This document shows, in pieces, positions 7,372 to 15,384 of a stretch of 41,152 nucleotides of DNA; position 1 is the stretch's first letter; the number at the start of each line of letters is the position of its first letter. The notes under the pieces are model-generated. The model saw only the letters and a list, made by a program, of their open reading frames with translations, did no database searches and was not told the DNA's origin. The position numbers were made by a program, and so were the translations under genes. The stretch is from positions 1-41,152 of the forward strand of contig CAMCWM010000025.1 in the NCBI GenBank assembly GCA_945882215.1, read 5' to 3'. Source of the stretch: Akkermansia muciniphila (lineage in GTDB: Bacteria > Verrucomicrobiota > Verrucomicrobiia > Verrucomicrobiales > Verrucomicrobiaceae).

Positions 7372-8733
7372 TTAGCCGATCTGCGCAAGAATGGCGGAGG
7401 CGATTTTATCGGCCTGGGCTTCGAGGTATTCGACATCGCGGCCTTCGACGAGCAGGCGGATGAGCGATTCGGTGCCGGAATAGCGCAGGAGCACGCGGCC
7501 GTAGTCGCCGAGCTTTTTTTCGGTCTCCTTCATGATCTTCTGCGCCTCAACGAGCTGGTCGATCGGCGGTTTGGTGCGCACGCGGAGGTTGCGGGAGCAC
7601 TGCGGGAATTTTTTCAGGCACTTGCGGAGCTGGCTGAGCGTCTCGCCGGTTTCCTTCATGATGCGCAGGACTTGCAGACCGGCGATGAGGCCGTCGCCGG
7701 TGGTGGCCCAGTCGCCGAAGATGATGTGGCCGCTCTGCTCGCCGCCGAGGTTCAAACCGCGCGAGCGCATTTCTTCGAGCACGTAGCGATCACCGACGCC
7801 GGTGCGGATGACACGTCCGCCGAGGCGGGAGACGAGATCATCGAGACCATAATTGCTCATGATCGTGACGGCGAGCGTGTTCTGCTTCAGCGTGCCTTTG
7901 CGCAGCATGGCTTCGGCGGCGATGGCCATGAGCTCATCGCCATCAAGGGCGATGGCCTCTTCATCGCACAGAGCAATGCGGTCGGCATCGCCATCATGCG
8001 CGATGCCTGCCTGCGCCTGTGACTGACGCACGATGCGTTCGATCTCCTCGGCGTGCGTGCAGCCGCATGCCTCGTTGATGTTGAAACCGTCCGGCTCGGA
8101 ATGAAACACCTGAACATCGGCACCGAGCTGCTCCAAGGCGAGAGCGCTGGTGTAAGAGGAGGCACCGTGCGCATTGTCGAGCGCGACGCGCATGCCGTCG
8201 AGGCGGACGCCTTCCATTGAAGCGACGGCGTGGGCCACGTAACGCTCCACACCATCCGCGAGCGTGGTGATGCGGCCAATACCACGGCCTTCGGGACGTG
8301 GTGTATCCTCATTGCCGAGCACGAGGCGCTCGATGGCGATCTCGGTCTTGTCGTTGAGCTTGTGGCCGTCGCCGTGGACAAATTTGACGCCGTTGTCTTT
8401 AAACGGGTTGTGCGAGGCGGAGATGATGACGCCGAAGCTTGCGCCAAGCTGCGCGCTGAGCATCGCGACGGCGGGTGTGGGCAGTTGGCCGGCGAGAATG
8501 ACATCAACGCCGGCGGAATTGAGGCCTGCGGCGAGCGCTGACTCCAGCATTTCGCCGGAAGCGCGGGTATCGCGGCCCAGGACGACCTTGGGACGCTCCC
8601 CGCCCGCCGGTTTGCCGCCAAGCACAACGGCGGCGGCCTGCGCGAGGCGCATGACGAACTCGGGGGTCATGGGATGACGGTTGGCCACGGCACGAACGCC
8701 GTCGGTGCCGAAGAACTGGCGCTTTTCAGACAT
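7372..8733 (-). CDS. glmM: Phosphoglucosamine mutase
   Basis: A 453-residue enzyme converting glucosamine-6-phosphate to glucosamine-1-phosphate, the step feeding UDP-GlcNAc for peptidoglycan and lipopolysaccharide. The phosphoserine loop is S107 in ISASHNP; the metal site is DGDADR at 247-252; the sugar-specificity loop is GEQSGH at 331-336; and the phosphate-binding loop is RYSGTE at 417-422. These motifs separate GlmM from other phosphohexomutases. It follows cdaA and a reduced cdaR-like gene, the same order as the Bacillus cdaA-cdaR-glmM operon, in which GlmM binds CdaA and lowers c-di-AMP synthesis. Confidence 0.96.
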   Translation of the reverse strand: MSEKRQFFGTDGVRAVANRHPMTPEFVMRLAQAAAVVLGGKPAGGERPKVVLGRDTRASGEMLESALAAGLNSAGVDVILAGQLPTPAVAMLSAQLGASFGVIISASHNPFKDNGVKFVHGDGHKLNDKTEIAIERLVLGNEDTPRPEGRGIGRITTLADGVERYVAHAVASMEGVRLDGMRVALDNAHGASSYTSALALEQLGADVQVFHSEPDGFNINEACGCTHAEEIERIVRQSQAQAGIAHDGDADRIALCDEEAIALDGDELMAIAAEAMLRKGTLKQNTLAVTIMSNYGLDDLVSRLGGRVIRTGVGDRYVLEEMRSRGLNLGGEQSGHIIFGDWATTGDGLIAGLQVLRIMKETGETLSQLRKCLKKFPQCSRNLRVRTKPPIDQLVEAQKIMKETEKKLGDYGRVLLRYSGTESLIRLLVEGRDVEYLEAQADKIASAILAQIG

Positions 8734-8767
8734 AGGACGCGCGTTCTAACGCAAAAGGCCGTCAGTG

Positions 8768-8950
8768 TCAAAGCCGTGCGGCAGGCGCAGCGGGTGCGGC
8801 AGGCGCAGGCCGGGCACTGGGGTGCGGCTGAGTGGAGCGCGCGTCCTGCGCCTTGATCATGTACCAGAACAGAAACGCCAGCAGGATCGAGATGAGTTTC
8901 TCGCGCCAGTTGCGGGTGAAAAGCAGTTTAAATCGATGACCCCAGTTCAT
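8768..8950 (-). CDS. Reduced CdaR/YbbR-like membrane anchor
   Basis: A 60-residue ORF lying exactly where cdaR sits in Firmicutes cdaA-cdaR-glmM operons. It starts MNWGHRFKLLFTRNW and has one transmembrane helix (about 20-34, REKLISILLAFLFWYMIKAQ), which closely resembles the N-terminal anchor of YbbR/CdaR proteins. After it comes only a proline/alanine-rich tail with PAAPAAPAA, partly encoded by a repeated TGCGGCAGGCGCAG. None of the extracytoplasmic YbbR domains is present. It overlaps cdaA by 23 bp in another frame, and glmM starts 34 bp after it. Orthology is inferred from position and helix sequence. Confidence 0.68.
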   Translation of the reverse strand: MNWGHRFKLLFTRNWREKLISILLAFLFWYMIKAQDARSTQPHPSARPAPAAPAAPAARL

Positions 8951-9737
8951 GACCGCCCTCCTGTTGGGGTTCCGCCGCGCCTGTACCCGAACCTTCGTTC
9001 AGGATTTCATTGATGCGGCTGCGCAGCTCATCCGGCTCCATGTCGTGTTCGAGCCTGCCCTGATAGCACAGCGAGAGCGCGCCGCTTTCCTCGGACACTG
9101 CCAGCGCGATGGCATCCGTTTCGTCGGAAATGCCCATGCCGGCCCGATGCCGCAGGCCGATGGCACGGTCCTGCACATCTCTCTGGCTCACGGGAAACAC
9201 ACAGCCTGCTGCGGCGATGCGGCCCTGGTCAATAATCATGCCACCGTCATGCAGCGAGGTTTTGGGATGGAAGATGGTGGTGATGAGCTCCACCGAGATG
9301 ACCGCATCGAGTTCGATGCCGGATTCGGCATAGGGCTTGAGATCAATGCCACGCTTCAAAGCGAACAATGCCCCGCAACGGCGTGACGAGAGCTGCTGCA
9401 TGGCCTCCATGAGCACGTCCAGCGCCTCGGGATCGGGGCGGTTGAAGGAAAAAATGCGACTGCTGCCCAGTTCCGCCAGCACGCGGCGCAATTCGGGCTG
9501 GAAGATGATGACCAGCGCAATCGCGAGGAAGACCGAGAAGCGCTGCAACAGCCCGCTGATGACGGAAAGCTCCAGCAACAGCGAGATGAGCGCGAGGCTC
9601 AGCAGCAAAATGAGCAGACCCGTCAGGATGCGCGCACCACGCGTCGCGCGGAAAAACAGATATCCATGATACGCCAGCGCGGCGAGGATGATGATCTCCA
9701 CGCCGTCGCGCCAGTGCTCTGTCAAAAAGTCCCACAT
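8928..9737 (-). CDS. cdaA: Diadenylate cyclase CdaA
   Basis: A 269-residue membrane enzyme making cyclic di-AMP from two ATP. Three N-terminal transmembrane helices (about 12-30, 36-58 and 62-80) precede the DAC domain (about 95-225). This carries the two catalytic signatures, DGG at 164-166 (SLHDGGMII) and RHR at 196-198 (GLRHRAGMGIS). The acidic tail is longer than in Bacillus. ATG 9737 is chosen over upstream codons because it begins the conserved MWDFL...W segment and has GGAG 9 nt before it, one of the few plausible Shine-Dalgarno sites here. It heads the cluster with the CdaR-like ORF and glmM. No c-di-AMP phosphodiesterase is seen in the window. Confidence 0.95.
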   Translation of the reverse strand: MWDFLTEHWRDGVEIIILAALAYHGYLFFRATRGARILTGLLILLLSLALISLLLELSVISGLLQRFSVFLAIALVIIFQPELRRVLAELGSSRIFSFNRPDPEALDVLMEAMQQLSSRRCGALFALKRGIDLKPYAESGIELDAVISVELITTIFHPKTSLHDGGMIIDQGRIAAAGCVFPVSQRDVQDRAIGLRHRAGMGISDETDAIALAVSEESGALSLCYQGRLEHDMEPDELRSRINEILNEGSGTGAAEPQQEGGHELGSSI

Positions 9738-9808
9738 GCCGTATCGCTCCGTGCTGCTGCGTGGGAACGATGGCACGGGCGTGTTCGTTTCTCAAAAGAA
9801 GAATCGTT

Positions 9809-9836
9809 TTGGCGTGTGATTCACGGCGGCTAGGGT
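9809..9836 (+). promoter_or_regulatory. Possible priA promoter
   Basis: TTGGCG (9809-9814), a 16-bp spacer, then TAGGGT (9831-9836), ending 6 nt before the ATG. Matches to consensus are modest. It is listed because the geometry repeats that of other genes here. Confidence 0.22.
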
Positions 9837-9842
9837 GACCGC

Positions 9843-12173
9843 ATGCCCCGAACGCCCCCCAGCACTGCTGCCAAGCCCAAACAGAGCGATCTGTTTGGTG
9901 CTGCGGCTGTGGCGGAGCCGGTTTCGGATGAAACACGCATCGCGCGGGTGCAACTCGAAGGCGCGGCAGCAATGGAGCTGGATTATGCGATTCCCGAGGA
10001 ACTAGCGGCGAAGGTGGTCGTGGGATCGCGGGTGATGGTGCCGCTGCAAAACCGGCGCGTGAACGCGGTGGTGCTGGAGCTGCTGGATGAGTCGCCGCAT
10101 CGTGGGAAACTCAAGGAAGTCGCCTCGCTCATCGGGAAGCGGCCGATGTTCACGCCGGGGCTGCTCAAGCTGGCGCGCTGGATCGCGGAATACTACGTCG
10201 TCTCGGTGCACACGGTGCTGCGCACGATGCTGCCGCAGGCGGTGCGCGACAAACCGGGCAGCTTCGTGATGGACAGCCATCTGAAGCTGGTGAAGGAGCC
10301 TGCCCCGGCGGAGTTTGAAAAACTGCGCAGCAAAGCGCCAATGCAGGCACGAGTGCTCGACATCCTGCGCAGCTTCAAAGGCGAGGCAACGCTCAGCCAG
10401 ATCCGCCAAGACGTGCCGCGTGCGGCGACGATCCTCAAACCGCTGCTCAAGGCGGGCTGGATCACCCGCAGCGAGGTGCGCGTGGAGCGCGATCCGTTTC
10501 ATGACGAGGAGTTCCTGCCCAGCCAGGCGCTGACGTTCACGGACGAACAGCAGGCGGCCTACACACGCATCGCGGCGGCGATTGATTCGGCGGAGAAATC
10601 GAAGCCGGTGCTGCTGCATGGCATCACGGGCAGCGGGAAGACCGAGGTCTATCTGCAAGCCATCGCCCGCGTGATCGAGCGTGGCGGCACGGCGCTGGTG
10701 CTGGTGCCGGAGATCGCGCTGACGCCGCAGACGATTGAGCGCTTCAAGGCGCGGTTTTCGTCGCTCAAGGAGCGGATTGCGGTCCTGCACAGTCATTTGA
10801 GCGATGGCGAGCGCCACGATGAGTGGTTCAAAATTCACGAGGACCGCGCCGACATCGTGATTGGTGCGCGGAGTGCGATTTTCGCGCCGCTGGAGCGGCT
10901 GGGCATCATCATCGTGGATGAGGAGCACGAGCCGTCGTTCAAGCAGGACGAAACGCCGCGTTACCATGCGCGTGATGTGGCCGTGGTGCGCGGCAGCCTT
11001 GAGAAATGCGTCGTTCTGCTCGGCAGCGCGACGCCGAGCCTGGAGTCCTTTGAAAATGCCGCCAGCGGCAAGTACGAGCTGCTGAAACTCACACAGCGCA
11101 CAGATGGGCGCACGCTGCCTCTCATCCGCATCGTCGATATGCGCATGGAACGGCGCAAAGGCACGGGAACGAGCGTGGCGAACGCGGGCATCCTCTCCGA
11201 GAAGCTGCGGGCGGCGATCACGGCGCGTTTGGAGAAGAAGGAGCAGACGATCCTGTTTTTGAACCGGCGCGGCTTCAACACCTCGCTGACCTGCCTGGGC
11301 TGCGGAGAGACGGTGCAGTGCCAGGATTGCAGCATTCCGATGACGTTGCACAAGCACGAGAACCGCCTCGTCTGCCACGTGTGCGGTTCCCGGCGGCTGC
11401 CGCCGTCGAAGTGCCCGTCCTGCCAGGAACCGGGCCTGAAATTCGCCGGATTTGGCACGGAACGGGTCGAAACGGTGGTGCGCGAGGTGTTTCCGCAGGC
11501 GCGCATCGCCCGTGTCGATACGGACACGATTCAGCGCAAAAACCAGCTCCGTGACCTGCTGCGGGACTTCCGGGCGCAGAAGCTGGATCTCTTGATTGGC
11601 ACGCAGATGATCGCGAAGGGTCTCGATTTCCCCAATGTGACGCTGGTGGGCGTGCTGAACGCGGATCTGGCCCTCAACCTGCCCGATTTCCGGGCAGCGG
11701 AGCGCACGCTGCAACTGCTGGTGCAGGTGGCGGGCCGCGCCGGACGTGGCGAGGTCAAAGGGGAGGTCGTGGTGCAGACCTATGCCCCGCACAGCCCGGC
11801 GGTGCAGTTTTCCCGGCACAACGACTTCGAAGGCTTCGCGCAGCAGGAGTTGGAGCAGCGCCGGGCGTTCCATTACCCGCCGTACACGCATGTGGTGCTG
11901 CTGGCCAGCCGGGGAAAACATCAAACGATGGCGGAATTTGCCCTGCAAACCCTGCACCGGCGGCTATTGGAAGGTTTGCCCGAGGGGGTGATCATGGGCG
12001 AACCGGCGCCGTGCGCGATGGCGAAGGCGCATGGGCAGTTCCGCTACCAGCTTTTGCTGCGCTCGGCCAAAATCCGCCCGCTTTGCCGCCACATCCAGCG
12101 TGTGATCGAGGCGACGACGCTGCCAAATGACGTGATCGTGACCTGGGATGTCGATCCAGTCTCACTTTTGTGA
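9843..12173 (+). CDS. priA: Primosomal replication-restart helicase PriA
   Basis: A 776-residue superfamily 2 DNA helicase that recognises stalled forks and reloads the replisome. It has an N-terminal 3'-end DNA-binding domain (about 30-130), then helicase motif I GITGSGKTEVY (about 260-270), the Walker B DEEH (359-362) and motif III GSATPSLES. A zinc-binding insertion (about 483-526) has eight cysteines in CLGC, CQDC, CHVC and CPSC pairs. Motifs V-VI include GTQMIAKGLDFPNVTLVGV and QVAGRAGR. All are intact and the length is somewhat above the E. coli protein (732). The ATG at 9843 lacks a Shine-Dalgarno sequence. It is divergent from cdaA. Confidence 0.96.
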   Translation: MPRTPPSTAAKPKQSDLFGAAAVAEPVSDETRIARVQLEGAAAMELDYAIPEELAAKVVVGSRVMVPLQNRRVNAVVLELLDESPHRGKLKEVASLIGKRPMFTPGLLKLARWIAEYYVVSVHTVLRTMLPQAVRDKPGSFVMDSHLKLVKEPAPAEFEKLRSKAPMQARVLDILRSFKGEATLSQIRQDVPRAATILKPLLKAGWITRSEVRVERDPFHDEEFLPSQALTFTDEQQAAYTRIAAAIDSAEKSKPVLLHGITGSGKTEVYLQAIARVIERGGTALVLVPEIALTPQTIERFKARFSSLKERIAVLHSHLSDGERHDEWFKIHEDRADIVIGARSAIFAPLERLGIIIVDEEHEPSFKQDETPRYHARDVAVVRGSLEKCVVLLGSATPSLESFENAASGKYELLKLTQRTDGRTLPLIRIVDMRMERRKGTGTSVANAGILSEKLRAAITARLEKKEQTILFLNRRGFNTSLTCLGCGETVQCQDCSIPMTLHKHENRLVCHVCGSRRLPPSKCPSCQEPGLKFAGFGTERVETVVREVFPQARIARVDTDTIQRKNQLRDLLRDFRAQKLDLLIGTQMIAKGLDFPNVTLVGVLNADLALNLPDFRAAERTLQLLVQVAGRAGRGEVKGEVVVQTYAPHSPAVQFSRHNDFEGFAQQELEQRRAFHYPPYTHVVLLASRGKHQTMAEFALQTLHRRLLEGLPEGVIMGEPAPCAMAKAHGQFRYQLLLRSAKIRPLCRHIQRVIEATTLPNDVIVTWDVDPVSLL

Positions 12174-12210
12174 ATTTTTCCTTCGGACAGTCAAAGAATC
12201 GAAGGGGTCG

Positions 12211-12240
12211 TTGACATGCTGAATCTCAATCCAATATTCA
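12211..12240 (+). promoter_or_regulatory. Putative promoter of the lipoprotein-STAS-phosphatase run
   Basis: A perfect -35 TTGACA (12211-12216) is followed by TATTCA (12235-12240, 18-bp spacer) or AATATT (12233-12238, 16-bp spacer). The ATG at 12248 is only 7-9 nt further on, so the transcript would be leaderless or nearly so. Confidence 0.4.
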
Positions 12241-12247
12241 CGCTTCC

Positions 12248-12742
12248 ATGACGACAGCGACACGCACCCCCAGCCTCCGCCTCGGATGCCTTGCCATCCT
12301 GACCCTTTTTCTTTCCGCGTGTTCCAGTGCTGTCGATGGGCCTGGAGGCCGCATCGGGAAGGTGAAATACTATCACCTGATGCCGGACTACACTCCGCGA
12401 AGCGTGGACCCAACGATCCTCTTCGAGCGACAGCATCATGTCTATGGCGCGGTGACCAAGGAGCAGATCATGGATCGCTTCGGGCATTACTACACGGTGT
12501 TCTGGAAGGCCGATGACCGCAGCGAACCCGTGACGGTACGATTTGAATATCAGCAGGCACTTTCCGGTCTGAACAAACGCGTGCAGGAGCAGATCATTGA
12601 TGACATCCGCCGCAGCAACATTTCCAAATTTCAGGTCACCGGTCAGGAGTATCAAAAGAGCGGCCGGGTGACCGCATGGCGCGTGAGCGTCCTGCGAGGC
12701 AAGGAGGAGCTGGTCAGCCAGCAGTCCGCGCTCTGGAACTAA
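12248..12742 (+). CDS. Uncharacterised lipoprotein
   Basis: A 164-residue protein with a type II signal peptide: a basic N-terminus, a hydrophobic core and the lipobox LSAC with C25 as the lipidated residue. The mature part begins with a Gly-rich linker and continues with a mixed fold (YTVFWKADDRSEPVTVRFEYQ, then helices). I recognise no family. It starts a same-strand run with the STAS and PP2C-type phosphatase genes (11 bp to the STAS ATG), so it could be an envelope component or sensor of that pathway; this is only context. Confidence 0.72.
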   Translation: MTTATRTPSLRLGCLAILTLFLSACSSAVDGPGGRIGKVKYYHLMPDYTPRSVDPTILFERQHHVYGAVTKEQIMDRFGHYYTVFWKADDRSEPVTVRFEYQQALSGLNKRVQEQIIDDIRRSNISKFQVTGQEYQKSGRVTAWRVSVLRGKEELVSQQSALWN

Positions 12743-12753
12743 CATCGCACCGC

Positions 12754-13290
12754 ATGACCCCTCCCACTCACATTCTCGTTGGCACCATCGGCCGTGTATT
12801 CTGGATGAGGGTGGATGGCCGGGGCACGTTTCAAAACAGCCTGCAGGCCAAGAAAGCACTCCAGAGGGTGATCACCCAGGGCATGACAAATCTCGTCGTC
12901 GATCTGGAGCGCTGTCCGATGATGGACTCTACCTTTCTAGGCATGCTGACGGGGGCGGCCTTGAACCTGCGCGAGGCTGGAGGCGGATCGCTGAGCGTTT
13001 TGAATGCCAACCAGCGCAACCTGCAACTGCTCACCAGTCTGGGATTGGATCACATTCTGGAGCTGGACCGCGACGGCAAGCTCTGGGCCGATGAACGCAA
13101 GGAAGCCTGCAACGCCCTGCAGCACTGCGGTGAGACCAGCGCGGAATGCAAGGAGGCGCAGACGAAGCATGTTCTCTCGGCGCATCAGGCGCTGGCGGAG
13201 GTGAGTGATGCCAATGAGTGCCGTTTTCATGACGTGATTGAGTTTTTGGAAAAAGAGCTGGAGGCTGGCACGGCTGCTGTTCACGCCTGA
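12754..13290 (+). CDS. STAS-domain anti-sigma-factor-antagonist-like protein
   Basis: A 178-residue protein. Residues 5-110 form a STAS domain (SpoIIAA/RsbV type), with the regulatory serine expected in the MDSTFLGML segment (S59). In known partner-switching systems this serine is phosphorylated by an anti-sigma kinase and dephosphorylated by a PP2C phosphatase. The last 70 residues are a helical, Cys/Glu-rich extension (containing CNALQHCGETSAEC) absent from the classical short proteins. ATG 12754 fits the domain start; longer reading frames run into the lipoprotein gene. The PP2C phosphatase begins 38 bp after its stop. No RsbW-type kinase is visible nearby. Confidence 0.85.
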   Translation: MTPPTHILVGTIGRVFWMRVDGRGTFQNSLQAKKALQRVITQGMTNLVVDLERCPMMDSTFLGMLTGAALNLREAGGGSLSVLNANQRNLQLLTSLGLDHILELDRDGKLWADERKEACNALQHCGETSAECKEAQTKHVLSAHQALAEVSDANECRFHDVIEFLEKELEAGTAAVHA

Positions 13291-13327
13291 GGCGCCCCCG
13301 GATGAGCCGGGAACGCCGTTTGACCCC

Positions 13328-14776
13328 ATGACCACTGTCCTTCTCGTCCTGATCGTGCTGCTGCTGACGGTGGGACTCGTGATGCTGGCCAAAATTGCAC
13401 GCCAGCAAAAGCATTCCATTGCGGAGCTGCGCGCCCAGGAGGAGGCCATTGTGGCCGAGGAGAGGCGCATGTTTCATTACCTGCACGATCTCGGCGAGGC
13501 CATCTGGCGCGATGACCAGCAGGCTTCGATGTACCGGCTGATCGTGGAAGGGGCAATCCGCGTGACCCAGAGCACCGGCGGCGCCCTCTATCTCATCGAC
13601 GAGGGCACCCAGCAGCTCGTGCCACGTCACTATTCCGACTTCTGCGCCCCTTTGATCATTGTGCCGGAGCGCGTGCGGCAGCAGATGAAGGACAATTCAT
13701 CCACGTTATTGAGCACGTTGCGCATGCAGGCGGTGACGCTGGACCAAGGCCTGCTCGGTGGCATTTACAGCCAGCAAAAAACAGAGCTCGTGCCCGACCT
13801 CGGTACTGACGCGCGCCTGGGAGAGGATCGGATCGCCTCCCAACAAAACGTTACCGCGATGATCGGCCCGTTGAGTTTTGGCACGCGCCGGCTCGGGGTG
13901 CTGGCTGTCACTTCATCCAAGGACGGCCGCAGCTACAACGCGAACGACTTCGAAGTCTTCAACTCGCTCATCGAACAGTCTGCTTTCGCCCTGGCCAATG
14001 CCATGTCGCATCAGGAAGCCGCCAAGAACCGCATGGACCAGCAGGAGCTCCTCAACGCGAGCCAGATCCAGCAAGTGCTGCTGCCAGACCGTGATCCCGA
14101 GGTGCCTGGATTCATCGTGGCAGGCAGGAACATCCCGGCCCGCACGCTCAGCGGCGATTACTTTGATTTTCTCAAGCTGCCAGGGGGCAAGTTCGGTGCC
14201 GTGATCGCCGACGTGTCCGGCAAAGGCCTCGGTGCCGCCATGATCACCGTCATGTGCCGCACGCTCATGCGCGCCAAGTCACACACCGCCACCTCGCCCA
14301 GTGCCGTACTGGCGGCCGTCAACCGCCAGATCGCCCCGGACATCCGGGAGGACATGTTCATCACCATGTGCTACGTCGTGGTGGACAAGGACAGTTCGAA
14401 ACTCACGCTCTCGCGCGCCGGGCACAACGCCGCGCTGCTCTGGCGCAAGGCCACCGGCAGGGTCGAGGCGATTCATCCGCCCGGACTCGGCGTCGGAATC
14501 GACAAGGGCGCGGTGTTTGAACGCGTCACCAAGGACGAAAGCTTCGAAATGCAGCCCGGTGACTGCCTGCTGCTCTACACCGACGGTGTGAACGAGGCCA
14601 TGAATCCGAAAGGCATCGAATTCGGCGAGGAGCGTGTGCAGGAGGAACTGGCCAAGCATGCCCCCCATGGCCCCAAGGCGGTGATCGGCGGCATCATCGC
14701 CGATTTGGAGCACTTTTTGAAGGGACGGCGCTCGCATGATGACATCACCTTGATTGCCATGCAGAAGACGGCATAG
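13328..14776 (+). CDS. Membrane-anchored GAF-SpoIIE (PP2C) serine phosphatase
   Basis: A 482-residue protein: an N-terminal transmembrane helix (about 3-23), a short coiled coil (about 25-50), a GAF-like sensor domain (about 55-230), a linker helix with QIQQVLLP, then a SpoIIE/RsbU PP2C domain (about 262-480). Metal-binding motifs are present: GDYFD (276-280), ADVSGKG (294-300), YTDG with D419, and SHDDIT with D471 and D472. It should dephosphorylate a STAS protein, and the gene just upstream encodes one. ATG 13328 is chosen because it begins the membrane helix; the only earlier in-frame option is a TTG inside the STAS gene. The GAF ligand is unknown. Confidence 0.88.
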   Translation: MTTVLLVLIVLLLTVGLVMLAKIARQQKHSIAELRAQEEAIVAEERRMFHYLHDLGEAIWRDDQQASMYRLIVEGAIRVTQSTGGALYLIDEGTQQLVPRHYSDFCAPLIIVPERVRQQMKDNSSTLLSTLRMQAVTLDQGLLGGIYSQQKTELVPDLGTDARLGEDRIASQQNVTAMIGPLSFGTRRLGVLAVTSSKDGRSYNANDFEVFNSLIEQSAFALANAMSHQEAAKNRMDQQELLNASQIQQVLLPDRDPEVPGFIVAGRNIPARTLSGDYFDFLKLPGGKFGAVIADVSGKGLGAAMITVMCRTLMRAKSHTATSPSAVLAAVNRQIAPDIREDMFITMCYVVVDKDSSKLTLSRAGHNAALLWRKATGRVEAIHPPGLGVGIDKGAVFERVTKDESFEMQPGDCLLLYTDGVNEAMNPKGIEFGEERVQEELAKHAPHGPKAVIGGIIADLEHFLKGRRSHDDITLIAMQKTA

Positions 14777-14805
14777 TCGCGGCCCCCCAAAACCCCGCGA
14801 AACCT

Positions 14806-15366
14806 ATGACCGAGCCGAGTCCCGAGACGACCCAGCCAACTTCCCCTGAAGCCGTTCCGATCCCAGAAGCCACCGCTCCTGTCGAGGAAGCGCCGCCGCC
14901 TGATCCCATGACCGTGCTCGCCCAAGAGGTCGAGCGCTGGAAGGACATGGCCTACCGCAGCCAGGCGGAGCTGGACAACTTCCGCAAACGTTCCGCCCGT
15001 GAGGCGCAGGAAACGCGTGCCTACGCCAATGCCGATCTGCTGCGCGCTTTGTTCCCCATCCTCGACAATTTCGACATGGGCCTCGAAGCCGCGCGTGCGG
15101 AGTCGGAGAAGTCGATGATTTTCATGGGCATGAGCATGGTGAGCCGCCAGCTCCAGGATTTCTTGCGCGAGAGTGGCGTGCAGGAGATCGAAGCCCAGGG
15201 CAAAGCCTTCGACCCGAACCTGCATGAGGCCGTGGCACAGGAAGCCAGCGCCGAAATCGCCGAGGGCACCATCATTCGCGTCACACGCCGCGGCTACAAG
15301 CTCAAGGACCGCCTCCTGCGTGCCGCCAGCGTCATTGTTTCCAGTGGCCCCGCCGCTCAGGCGTAA
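14806..15366 (+). CDS. grpE: Hsp70 nucleotide-exchange factor GrpE
   Basis: A 186-residue cytoplasmic co-chaperone that releases ADP from DnaK. An acidic, proline-rich N-terminal region (1-40) precedes the long dimerisation helix, with the family segment RSQAELDNFRKRSAREA and the four-helix part. The C-terminal beta domain includes GKAFDPNLHEAVAQE and the TRRGYKLKDRLLRAA signature. It follows the phosphatase by 29 bp and precedes dnaJ by 18 bp. dnaK and hrcA are not in the window. No CIRCE-type inverted repeat is visible upstream. Confidence 0.95.
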   Translation: MTEPSPETTQPTSPEAVPIPEATAPVEEAPPPDPMTVLAQEVERWKDMAYRSQAELDNFRKRSAREAQETRAYANADLLRALFPILDNFDMGLEAARAESEKSMIFMGMSMVSRQLQDFLRESGVQEIEAQGKAFDPNLHEAVAQEASAEIAEGTIIRVTRRGYKLKDRLLRAASVIVSSGPAAQA

Positions 15367-15384
15367 TCTCCTTCCCAAATCCTC

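Noticed and set aside
10002..11957. Long open frame (651 codons) on the minus strand opposite priA
   Set aside because: It mirrors priA codons, is rich in Arg/His/Gln as antisense frames of GC-rich genes are, and shows no recognisable motif. priA is unambiguous.
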